From NCBI GenBank assembly GCA_950097015.1, contig CATNEN010000009.1, forward strand, positions 1,490,501 through 1,554,500: 64,000 bases of DNA. Direction: 5' to 3'. The stretch's first letter is position 1. The number at the start of each line of letters is the position of its first letter. The notes below the pieces were generated by a model. The model saw only the letters and a list, made by a program, of their open reading frames with translations. It made no database searches and was not told the origin of the DNA. Source of the DNA: Macrostomum hystrix. Lineage: Eukaryota; Platyhelminthes; Macrostomidae. The position numbers and the translations under genes are program-made. Of the stretch, positions 12,641-23,100 are shown one piece after another.

Positions 12641-13025
12641 GACTTCGCAGATCAGCATCTGATGATGTGGCTGGATCAATGGATTGACAAGTCCAACTGG
12701 GAAATGAGAAATAAGGACTGCCCCAAACCGCCTCGTCTCAGTCTCTCATTCACACAGAAATCCCATGTCTAACAGTCTCGCTGTCCTTGTCACTAGTCAG
12801 CTGTCGGACTCAGTCTTATGGTTTCTCATTAGCTGAAATTTGTCATTTGCATTTGCCGTTACTCGCATAATTGCTTCACCAGGCACTCGCCCTGGCTGCT
12901 TGGCTTGCTTGCGCAAAAAAAGTGCGTAATAAAAGTAAAATTGCACTTTTACCTCGGCTGCGACTTTGTTGGCAAGTTAAGCTTGATTCTTTGAGCGGCA
13001 GCCTGCCCATTATTTACTGTGGATA
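12641..13025 (+). other. Putative 3' UTR of the TMEM268-like gene
   Basis: Non-repetitive sequence after the stop. An AATAAA at 12928-12933 is a candidate polyadenylation signal; no other feature seen. Confidence 0.4.
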
Positions 13026-13029
13026 TATT

Positions 13030-13465
13030 TCTCTAACAGGTGGCTTCGCTTGTCTAACAGGTGGCTTCTCTTGTCTAACAGGTAACTCTCTTATCTAACA
13101 GGTGGCTTCTCTTGTCTAACAGGCGGCTTCTCTTGTCTAACAGGTGGCTTCTCTTGTCTAACAGGTGGCTTCTCTTGTCTAACAGGTAACTCTCTTGTCT
13201 AACAGGTAGCTTCTCTTGTCTAACAGGTAGCTTCTCTTGTCTAACAGGTGGCTTCTCTTGTCTAACAGGTAGCTTCTCTTGTCTAACAGGCGGCTTCTCT
13301 TGTCTAACAGGTAACTCTCTTGTCTAACAGGTAACTCTCTTGTCTAACAGGTAACTCTCTTGTCTAACAGGTAACTCTCTTGTCTAACAGGTGGCTTCTC
13401 TTGTCTAACAGGCGGCTTCTCTTGTCTAACAGGTAACTATCTTGTCTAACAGTTGACTCTCTTGT
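13030..13465. repeat. 20/21-bp minisatellite resembling fused splice sites
   Basis: About 21 copies of TCTCTTGTCTAACAGGTAAC or the variant with GGTGGCT, downstream of the TMEM268-like gene. Every unit ends in a pyrimidine run plus AACAG followed by GT. Confidence 0.92.
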
Positions 13466-14538
13466 CAAGCAGTTTAACAGGTGATTAACTTGTTGAACAG
13501 GCTAATAGGTACCAGTCTTGTATTGCTGGTGATGTATTTGCCTAACACTTGATTCTCTAGTATAACATGTGACAATATGTCTAACAGCTGATCCCACGCG
13601 GAAGCTGTCACTCATTCAGCTCGTGTCTGAGGCACTGAACTTGGCATAAGCTTGCTGTCCATTGTCAGTTCTCAGGGCAAAATGGAATGCAGTTCTGCTG
13701 GGTTGTGCGGGTTGGCTGTGCGACGAACGACCGAAGCATTTTTATTGGCCCAAATTTTACCAGATTTTTCCGGAACGCCAAGCAAAACCGGCAGTACACT
13801 CGGCGGTATCTCGCGCTGCATCGCCAAAGTGCAGCATTGGCCATCGGCGATGCACAGAACTGACAATGGACAGCAAATTGAAAGTTCATTCATTATTAAT
13901 TATCTGATAATGAGGCGAGAGGCGGGCCGCGCGAACTCGGCTTGACGCAAGGCGCAACAAATTTTTATTTCGGCTTCTTTTTTTACTTGTTAATCAGAGA
14001 GAAAGCGACAGTGCTCAGGGCTGAGCAATCTCTGTGTGTGGGCTGGGAGAGGATCACACGCCTCCCACGTCCAAGCCGCGAGCTCTCAGCCAGCCACTGA
14101 GATGCGGATTGACTTGGCAGCAGTGACGAACCAACTGATCTTCTCTCCGCGCAGTACTTTCTGTGCGCCAGTCTTGCCAGCTTTTCTCTCGCACTTGCAC
14201 AACTGGCCTGCTCAGCAACTAAAGATTCGAGAGGGCGGCAGCGGAGGGGGGAGCGAGCAAAAGAAGGTCGCTGTGGCCTCTGCGGACCCGAGCTAGCGGT
14301 CTGGAAGTAGATATGACGGAGCGAGAGGGCCCGCTTTTACCTGGTCTTATTCACCTGGCAGCGCGTGGGGAGGCGGGTTTTGAGTAGCAAAGCTCAGACA
14401 GTCGCACACTTTGCCGCCTATGAGCACCGTTCGAGTGGCGAGTTTTGCAATCAAAGTCTCCTCTGGGGCTTGAGAGGACCACCAAAAAGCCAGTTGGGGC
14501 GCCCAAATCGGCAGGTGAGAGAAGCTCTAGCTCCTGAC
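13466..14538. other. Intergenic stretch before the ankyrin-kinase gene
   Basis: Unique sequence. A good acceptor (pyrimidine run then CACCTGGCAG) ends at 14360, and a donor-like CAGGTGAGA lies at 14512-14520, so one or more 5' exons of the ankyrin-kinase gene may lie here. No domain is visible in the short open frames. Confidence 0.35.
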
Positions 14539-17500
14539 ATGCTGGCAGAGCCGCCGCAGCGGCAGCAGCAGGCGCTGCACCGGGCGGTCGCCCAGGGCGA
14601 CGTCAACCGCGCCTCCGAGCTGCTCCGCCAGAGCCACGTTGACGTGAATAGCCGGGACTCGGAGAACCACAACATCACGCCCCTCATGCGGGCGGCCTGG
14701 GCCAACTCCGCCGAGATGATCCGCCTCCTGATCAAGGCGGGTGCTCGGCTGGGTGACACGGAGACCAAAGAGGGCGCCACCGCGCTGCACATCGCCGCAA
14801 GAGAGAACGCCTCCGCGGCCGTCGCAGCGCTGATCGACGCTCAGGCAAACGTCGATGCGCGCAATCGGGCGAGGCAGACACCGCTGATGCTGTGCGCTGC
14901 GCTGGGCCACCGGACCATCGGCCGACAGCTGCTGGAAGCTGGAGCGGATACTGACTTGCAGCGGGACAATGGCTACACGGCGATGCACCTGGCGGTTGAG
15001 CGAAATAACCTAGACTTTGTCCGCCTGCTGGTTGAATTCAATGCCCGGCTGGACCTGCCAGCCAACCGCCAGGTGGATTGTCACACGCCGTTCACATTGG
15101 CTGCCCGGCTGGGTCACGTGGAGATTCTGCGACTGCTGGCAGCGCGAGGAGCCGCCGATGCCGCTCAGCAGCGGTGCAGCCTGGGCACCGCCCTGCAGGT
15201 GGCCGTGCGCTTCGGACAGCATGAGGCAGCCGGCTTCATCAATGAGCTGCAGAAGGACAGGTGAAACTTTAAGAAGTTGCATCCATGGTTGTGAACATGT
15301 GTCGTTCAATTTTGCTTCATTCCATCTGCTTCTTTCGTTGCAAGGTCGCTTAATCTGTCTTTTGTTATGGCGTCGTTCCATCTGTGTGTAAAGTCGTTTC
15401 ATTGTGACGTCGTTTTATCTGTGTCTTTTGTGACGCCGTTCCATCTTTGTGTACTTCAATCGTTCAATCTTTATCTTTGAATCTTTATCTAGAGCTGTCC
15501 CATCTCTGTCTTTTGTGAAGTCGTTCAATCTGTGTCTTCTATGACGTCGTTTCATTGTGACGTCGTTCCATCTGTGTCTTTTGTGACGTCGTTTCATCTG
15601 TGTCTTCTATGACGTCGTTTCATTGTGACGTCGTTCCATCTATGTATTTTGTGACGTCGTTCCATCTGCGTCTTTTGTGACTTCGTTCCATCTGTTTCTT
15701 TTGTGACGTCGTTCCATGTGTGTCTTTTGTGACTTCGTTCCATCTGTTTCTTTTGTGACATCTGTTCACGGTTGGGCATATCTGTATCGGTGCTTTCCGC
15801 TGTCCTGCGCCAAATGCTTGTACTCAAGTTTTATTTTTCAATGGATCTCGATTTCATATTTTGACAAGTGAATAAGCCACAGCCCGAATCCACTGGCTCA
15901 TAAATTCGTACACTTGCAGGTTGCCGGAAATGGTGTCAAGTCGGGGCAGCACTCCGCGACAGGCGAGCTCAGCAACGGATTCGGACTCTGACTCTGAAGA
16001 GTCCGACACATCCGAGTACTCGGATTCATCTTCCGACTCAACAGGCGCCACGGCATCAGCCGATGGAACCCTGGCTTCCTCAGAGACAAATACAGAACCG
16101 ACGTCTCCCGCAGCATCTGGCCTAACTGTGACGCCTGAGGTTGTTAAGCCCGAATTGGCAGCTTCAGTGACAGCCTCTTTAGCAGCTTCAGCTGTGAGTT
16201 ATGCAGCAGCCTCAGCGGTGTCACCGGCGACATCCCGACGACGTAAGACTGGAATCGCCTGGCTGCACAGTCGACCGGCGACTCCAGAAGTTCTCGAGCA
16301 AAATCCACCATCAACACCAACATCCTCCCCGCCCCAGTCCACCCCATCGTCAACTCCAACAACTTCGCGGACGGCATCGATACCACGGACTCCCTCGAGT
16401 TCAAGGACCCCATCGACACCCTCAGCGCCGTCGACACCGTCCACACCTTCGCCAACAATTCGACCGCCGCTATTGCCGCGGCGAGCGGAGCATCTGCGCC
16501 CGACTTCACGAAGATCCGACGACGTGGCTGCACGCGGCGGGCTACTTGTGGGACTCGATCGGTGTCAGACCCCGACCCGGCAGCCTCAGTTGAACTCACC
16601 TAGAAGCTCCATTCGCGGCCTCAATCCGTTTCCAGCGGTGGCAGCGGCTGCAGCGGCTGCTGTCGGGGCTGTGTTTCCGCCAATTGCGGCACCGCGTGGG
16701 TTACAAAGGCCCTCAACACCCGATCTTCGGCGAGTTCAAAGCGTTCGTAATCATCAGAACCAACAACAACAGCAGCAGCAGCAACAGCAGCAGCAACAAC
16801 AGCAACAATTAGAGCAGTTGCAGCTGCAGCAGCAGCAGCAGCCTCTACAGCAGTTGCAGCAACAACAGCCGTTGCTTCAAATACAGCAGCAGCAGCAGCA
16901 GCAGTGGCTTCAGCTACACCGATCGTCTAGCAATCGTAGCAACGGCTCCTCCTCTGGCGAAGGTCCGCCGAGTGTGATCAGCACATTCAAGACGTGGAAG
17001 ATTAAGCGGAACGACCGGCCAATCGGCGCTGGCTCCTTCGGCACGGTCTACCGAGCCTTCACTGACAAGAACCAGTTCGTGGCGGTCAAAGTGGTGAAGC
17101 TTTCAGCCAGCACTAGCGCGGAGCAGCTTCAACAGGTCATCCGAAACGAGGAGAAAGGCGTACGCTTGCTCAGCCGGCTCAACCACCGCAACATCCTTAA
17201 GTTTCTGAAGACCGATCGCGATCATCAGGGCAACTTCTGCATCTTCACTGAGCTGCTTTCCGGGAACAGTCTAGCTGGGATTCTCGAGGAGTACGGAGTG
17301 TTCTCAGAGGACGGCATTGCCAACTTTACTAGACAGGTATGTTTGATTGGTCAGCACTGTCGTGTGGTAGGTACTGTCGTGTGGTAGGTACTGTCGTGTG
17401 GTAGGTACTGTTGTGTGGTACGTACTGTTGTGTGTTGGGTCGTAAGTACTGTTGTGTGGCAGGTAGTAGGTACTGTTGTGTGTTATGTACTGTTGCATGT

Positions 17501-18851
17501 TAGGTCGTAAGTAGTGTTAAGCGGTAGTCAATCAGTACCGTTGTGCTTTAGGTAGCAGGTACTGTTGTGTGGTTGGTGGTAGGTACTGTTGTGTGATTGG
17601 TGGTAGGTACTGTTGTGTGGTTGGTGGTAGGTACTGTTGTGTGATTGGTGGTAGGTACTGTTGTGTGGTAGGTGGTAGGTACTGTTGTGTGGTTGGTGGT
17701 AGGTACTGTTGTTTGGTTGGTGGTAGGTACTGTTGTGTAGTAGGTGGTAGGTACTGTTGTGTGGTTGGTCGCAGGTATTGTTGTGTGGCAGGTGGTGGGT
17801 ACTGTTTTGTGGTTGGTGGTAGGTACTGTTGTGTGGTAGGTGGTAGGTACTGTTGTGTGGTTGGTGGTAGGTACTGTTTTGTGGTTGGTGGTAGGTACTG
17901 TTGTGTGGTAGGTGGTAGGTACTGTTGTGTGGTTGGTGGTAGGTACTGTTTTGTGGTTGGTGGTAGGTACTGTTGTGTGGTAGGTGGTAGGTACTGTTGT
18001 GTGGTTGGTGGTAGGTACTGTTTTGTGGTTGGTGGTAGGTACTGTTGTGTGGTTGGTGGTAGGTACTGTTGTGTGGTAGGTGGTAGGTACTGTTGTGTGG
18101 TTGGTGGTAGGTACTGTCGTGTGGTTGGTGGTAGGTACTGTTGTGTGGTTGGTGGTAGGTACTGTCGTGTGGTTGTTGGTAGGTACTGTTGTGTGGTTGG
18201 TGGTAGGTACTGTTGTGTGGTTGGTCGCAGGTATTGTTGTGTGGCAGGTGGTGGGTACTGTTGTGTGGTTGGTGGTAGGTACTGTTGTGTGGTTGGTCGC
18301 AGGTATTGTTGTGTGATGGGTACTGCAGCACAGCCAGCTGCAGCAAGATACCGCCTCGACTCCCGCAGATCTGCAGTGCACTGGAATATCTCCACAGCCG
18401 CAATCCGCCCGTCCTTCACCGCGACCTCAAGTGCTCCAACGTGATGCTGACCAACGAAGGTGTCATCAAGCTGATTGACTTCGGCCTGGCCAAGGAGATT
18501 TTCGCCTCGGTGGCCGCCAATCCCACCGGCGTGATCGGCACCCCCTGCTTCATCCCGCCGGAGATTCTGGACGGTGGCAACTTCACGGACAAGTCGGACA
18601 TCTGGTCGCTGGGCTGCACGGTGTTCGAGATGGCCACAGGCGCGGCGCCCAACGCTGACAAAAAGAGCATCAACGCGGTGATGTTCGCAATCTGTCACAA
18701 GCCCATGCCGCGGCTGCCAACACGCATGTCCAAGCCGCTGCAGGCATTCTACAATGTCTGCGTGCAGAAGGCGCCCACAGCAAGACCCTCCGCCGCGGAG
18801 CTGTTAAACCATCCGTTGGTGAGAAGCACCGTCACCCACACCGCGGTGTGA
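14539..18851 (+). CDS. Ankyrin-repeat / MAP3K-like Ser/Thr kinase fusion, 3 exons
   Basis: Exons: 14539-15260, 15920-17336, 18369-18851 (TGA). Phases match (2 at the first junction, 0 at the second), total 2622 nt, 873 residues. Residues 11-240 form about seven ankyrin repeats ([47 protein letters not shown]). Residues 242-600 are Ser/Thr/Pro-rich with a polyglutamine tract at about 522-572. The kinase spans about 603-865: Gly loop IGAGSFGTV (609-617), VAVK lysine 631, HRDLKCSN (730-737), DFG (750-752), GTPCFIPPE (770-778), [20 protein letters not shown] and the last motif place it in the STE11/MAP3K group, so it should phosphorylate MAP2Ks in the cytosol; this is inference. Both key lysine and aspartates are present, so it looks active. 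The kinase part could also be made alone from ATG 15930. The open frame extends upstream of 14539 to 14365 with no ATG, so further 5' exons are possible. Confidence 0.85.
15355..15770. repeat. About 25-bp minisatellite with TGACGTC motifs, ankyrin-kinase intron 1
   Basis: Degenerate units reading TTTTGTGACGTCGTTCCATC. Eight exact TGACGTC heptamers occur between 15404 and 15710, with GACTTC/GACGCC variants. Confidence 0.85.
16761..16914 (+). repeat. CAG/CAA polyglutamine tract in ankyrin-kinase exon 2
   Basis: Mixed CAA and CAG codons encode three Gln blocks (about 17, 5 and 7 residues) separated by Leu/Pro/Ile, residues 522-572. Codon mixing suggests selection or at least damped slippage. 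Confidence 0.95.
17345..18325. repeat. 24-bp minisatellite filling ankyrin-kinase intron 2
   Basis: About 35 copies of GGTAGGTACTGTTGTGTGGT plus GGTG, beginning within 25 bases of the donor at 17337. Variant copies (TTTTGTGG; TCGCAGG) form larger repeated blocks. Confidence 0.93.
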
Positions 18852-19124
18852 ACTGCCGACTCTCTCTAGAATTCAACATTGTGCCATAGACTATAAGTAT
18901 GTTCGACTTGCGCATTCCGGGCTGCTACATCGCGCGACTGTCCGGGAGCCTCTGAGCTCACGCTCAGTTATGTAGGCGCCTCATTTCGCCAATTCCGTTT
19001 CCTAGCTTTGAGCTTACCAATGAGCTTACCTGCCTCACCGGCTGCCGAAATCCAGCCCTGACAGCCGAGCCGCTGCAGGCTGCCTGCCTCCACTTCTTGA
19101 CTCCCTCTACCACACTGTCTCCCC

Positions 19125-19605
19125 CTCTATCTTCCCCCTTGCGTCCCCTTTGTCTCCCCCTGTGACCCCTCTGTCTCCCCCTGTGTCCCCTCTCCCCAGT
19201 GTGTCCCCTCTGTCTCCCCCTCCCTATGTTCCCACTGTCTCGTACTCTAGCACACGGTCTCCCCTCTGTCTTCCTCCCTATCCACGTTTGTCTCCCCCTC
19301 TGTCTCCCCCTCTGTCTCCCCTCTGTCTCTCCCTCTGTCTCCTCTCTGTCTCCCCCTCTGTCTCCCCTCTGTCTCCCCTCTGTCTCCCCCTCTGTCTCCC
19401 CTCTGTCTCCCCTCTGTCTCCCCCTCTGTCTCCTCTCTGTCTCCTCTCTGTCTCCCCCTCTGTCTCCCCTCTGTCTCCCCTCTGTCTCCCCCTCTGTCTC
19501 CCCCTCTGTCTCCCCTCTGTCTCCCCTCTGTCTCCCCCTCTGTCTCCCCCCTCTGTCTCCCCCTCTGTCTCCCCTCTGTCTCCCCCTCTGTCTCCCCTCT
19601 GTCTA
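19125..19605. repeat. CT-rich 10/11-bp minisatellite
   Basis: Copies of CTCTGTCTCCCC and CTCTGTCTCCC, all pyrimidine on the + strand apart from G. Open frames through it are repeat artefacts. Confidence 0.9.
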
Positions 19606-20028
19606 GCCGTTAGCAAGGCTGGCAGGGCAGGCAAGTATTACTGTAAAATGTTTCATAGCTCGCAGATGAACCAGGTCCTGAGGCCAGTCAAGCCGAGGGG
19701 GTTTACACTCGAGTTGAACTAACCGCAGGCGGTCTCCGAATATCCCTGCTGAGAATGGCGATTCCGTGTCCGCTGTGTACATTTCCCAGCCAATGGCCAT
19801 CCCCGCCTGACAACTAAGACCTGCTTCTGTTTGACCTCCATTGAATTTCCACACCTACATTATTTTCTCTGCTATTGATTTTGTCGTCCAGATTTTTTTA
19901 CTTTTGTTATTTTTCTCGCCTCTGCCACTAGCGGAATAGGACAGCGATATTCTTGTCTACTACTTCTAGTACTACTAGCCGCACTCTGTGATGTGACGTC
20001 TTGTTGTTTTTCTCTATACGGTAGATTT

Positions 20029-20034
20029 AATAAA
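20029..20034 (+). terminator. Candidate polyadenylation signal AATAAA
   Basis: Canonical AATAAA about 1.2 kb after the ankyrin-kinase stop codon, just before the giant array. It is the first canonical hexamer I see downstream of the gene. Confidence 0.4.
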
Positions 20035-20109
20035 ATTTTATAGCAAAGCATTCGCCGCGCGATTCTGACTGGCGTTTAACACAACTGATAGTAGGCTGCT
20101 GAGCTCGAG

Positions 20110-23100
20110 GAGATGAGACAAAATATGAGAAGTGAAGGAGATGAGATGAGTGATGAAAGGGGAGGAGATCAGAAGGGAGGAGATCAGAAGGGAGGAGATG
20201 AGAAGAGAGGAGACGAGAAGGGAGGAGATGAGAAGAGATGAGAGGAGAAGGGAGGAGATGAGAAGAGAGAAAATGAAAAGAGAGAAGATGTGAAAGGAGG
20301 AGATGAGAAGGGAGGAGATGAGAATAGATGAGATGAGAAGAGATGAGATGAGAAGGGAGGAGATGAGAAGAGAGGAGATGAGAAGAGAGGAGATGAGAAG
20401 AGAGAAGATGAGCAGAGATGAGAGGAGAAGAGAGGAGATGAGAAGGGAGAAGATGAGAAGGGAGGAGATGAGAATAGATGAGAGGAGAAGAGATGAGATG
20501 AGAAGAGATGAGAGGAGAAGAGAGGAGATGAGAAGAGAGAAGATGAGAAGAGATGAGATGAGAAGGGAGGAGATGAGAAGAGAGGAGATGAGAAGAGAGG
20601 AGATGAGAAGAGAGGAGATGAGAAGGAGGAGATGAGAATAGATGAGATGAGAGGGGAGGAGATGAGAAGAGAGAAGATGAGCAGAGATGAGAGGAGAAGA
20701 GAGGAGATGAGAAGGGAGGAGATGAGAAGAGAGGAGATGGGAAGGGAGGAGATGAGAATAGATGAGATGAGAAGGGAGGAGATGAGAAGAGAGGAGATGA
20801 GAAGAGAGGAGATGAGAAGGGAGGAGATGAGAATAGATGAGATGAGAAGGGAGGAGATGAGAAGAGATGAGAGGAGAAGAGAGGAGATGAGAAGAGAGAA
20901 AATAAGAAGAGAGGAGATGAGAAGATATGAGAGGAGAAGAGAGGAGATGAGAAGAGAGAAGATGAGAAGAGAGGAGATGAGAATAGATGAGATGAGAAGG
21001 GAGGAGATGAGAAGAGAGAGGATGAGAAGAGAGAAGATGAGAATAGATGAGATGAGAAGGGAGGAGATGAGAAGAGATGAGAGGAGAAGGGAGGAGATGA
21101 GAAGAGAGAAAATGAAAAGGGAGAAGATGTGAAAGGAGGAGATCAGAAGGGAGGAGATGAGAATAGATGAGATGAGAAGAGATGAGATGAGAAGGGAGGA
21201 GATGAGAAGAGAGGAGATGAGAAGAGAGAAGATGAGCAGAGATGAGAGGAGAAGAGAGGAGATGAGAAGGGAGAAGATGAGAAGGGAGGAGATGAGAATA
21301 GATGAGAGGAGAAGAGGGGAGATGAGAAGAGATGAGAGGAGAAGAGAGGAGATGAGAAGAGAGAAGATGACCAGAGATGAGATGAGAATAGATGAGATGA
21401 GAAGGGAGGAGATTATAAGGGAGGAGATGAGAAGAGATGAGAGGAGAAGGGAGGAGATGAGAAGAGAGAAAATGAAAAGAGAGAAGATGTGAAAGGAGGA
21501 GATCAGAAGGGAGGAGATGAGAATAGATGAGATGAGAAGAGATGAGATGAGAAGGGAGGAGATGAGAAGAGAGGAGATGAGAAGAGAGGAGATGAGAAGA
21601 GAGGAGATGAGAAGAGAGAAGATGAGCAGAGATGAGAGGAGAAGAGAGGAGATGAGAAGGGAGAAGATGAGAAGGGAGGAGATGAGAATAGATGTGAGGA
21701 GAAGAGAGGAGATGGGAAGAGAGAAGATGAGCAGAGATGAGAGGAGAAGAGAGGAGATGAGAAGGGAGAAGATGAGAAGGGAGGAGATGAGAATAGATGT
21801 GAGGAGAAGAGAGGAGATGAGAAGAGAGAAGATGAGAATAGATGAGATGAGAAGGGAGGAGATTATAAGGGAGGAGATGAGAAGAGATGAGAGGAGAAGG
21901 GAGGAGATGAGAAGAGAGAAAATGAAAAGAGAGAAGATGTGAAAGGAGGAGATCAGAAGGGAGGAGATGAGAATAGATGAGATTAGAAGAGATGAGATGA
22001 GAAGGGAGGAGATGAGAAGAGAGGAGATGAGAAGAGAGGAGATGAGAAGAGAGGAGATGAGAAGAGAGAAGATGAGCAGAGATGAGAGGAGAAGAGAGGA
22101 GATGAGAAGGGAGAAGATGAGAAGGGAGGAGATGAGAATAGATGTGAGGAGAAGAGAGGAGATGAGAAGAGAGAAGATGAGAAGAGATGAGATGAGAAGG
22201 GAGGAGAGGAGAAGAAAGGAGATGAGAAGAGAGAAGATGAGAAGAGAGTAGATGAGAAGAGATGAGAGGAGAAGAGATGAGATGAGAAGGGAGGAGAGGA
22301 GAAGAGAGGAGATAAGAAGAGAGAAGATGAGAAGAGAGGAGATGAGAAGGGAGGAGATGAGAAGAGATGAGAGGAGAAGAGATGAGATGAGAAGGGAGGA
22401 GATGAGAAGAGAGGAGATGAGAAGGGAGGAGATGAGAAGAGAGGAGATGAGAAGGGAGGAGATGAGAATAGATGAGATGAGAAGGGAGGAGATGAGAAGA
22501 GAGGAGATGAGAAGATAGGAGATGAGAAGAGATGATATGAGAAGAGAGGAGATGAGAATAGATGAGATGAGAAGGGAGGAGATGAGAAGAGATGAGAGGA
22601 GAAGAGAGAAGATGAGAAGAGATGAGAGGAGAAGAGAGGAGATGAGAAGAGAGGAGATGAGAAGAGAGGAGATGAGAATAGATGAGATGAGAAGGGAGGA
22701 GATGAGAAGAGAGGAGATGAGAAGAGAGGAGATGAGAAGGGAGGAAATGAGAAGAGAGGAGATGAGAAGATAGGAGATGAGAAGAGATGATATGAGAAGA
22801 GAGGAGATGAGAATAGATGAGATGAGAAGGGAGGAGATGAGAAGAGATGAGAGGAGAAGGGAGGAGATGAGAAGAGAGAAAATGAAAAGAGAGAAGATGT
22901 GAAAGGAGGAGATGAGAAGGGAGGAGATGAGAAGAGAGAAGATGACCAGAGATGAGAGGAGAAGAGAGGAGATAAGAAGGGAGGAGATGAGAAGAGAGAG
23001 GATGAGAAGAGAGAAGATGAGAATAGATGAGATCAGAAGGGAGGAGATGAGAAGAGATGAGAGGAGAAGAGAGGAGATGAGAAGAGAGAAAATGAAAAGA

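Larger units (their letters stand above)
18852..20035 (+). other. Putative 3' UTR of the ankyrin-kinase gene
   Basis: No coding exon seen between the stop and the AATAAA at 20029-20034, which is followed by T-rich sequence. The region is interrupted by the CT-rich array at 19125-19605. Confidence 0.4.

Noticed and set aside
17528-18698. Long minus-strand Pro/Thr/Gln/His-rich open frames
   Set aside because: They translate the 24-bp array of the ankyrin-kinase intron and run antisense into a real kinase exon.
15930-18851. Treating the kinase as a separate gene from the ankyrin exon
   Set aside because: The exact phase match across 15260/15920 and the multiple-of-three total favour one gene, though a shorter kinase-only transcript is not excluded.
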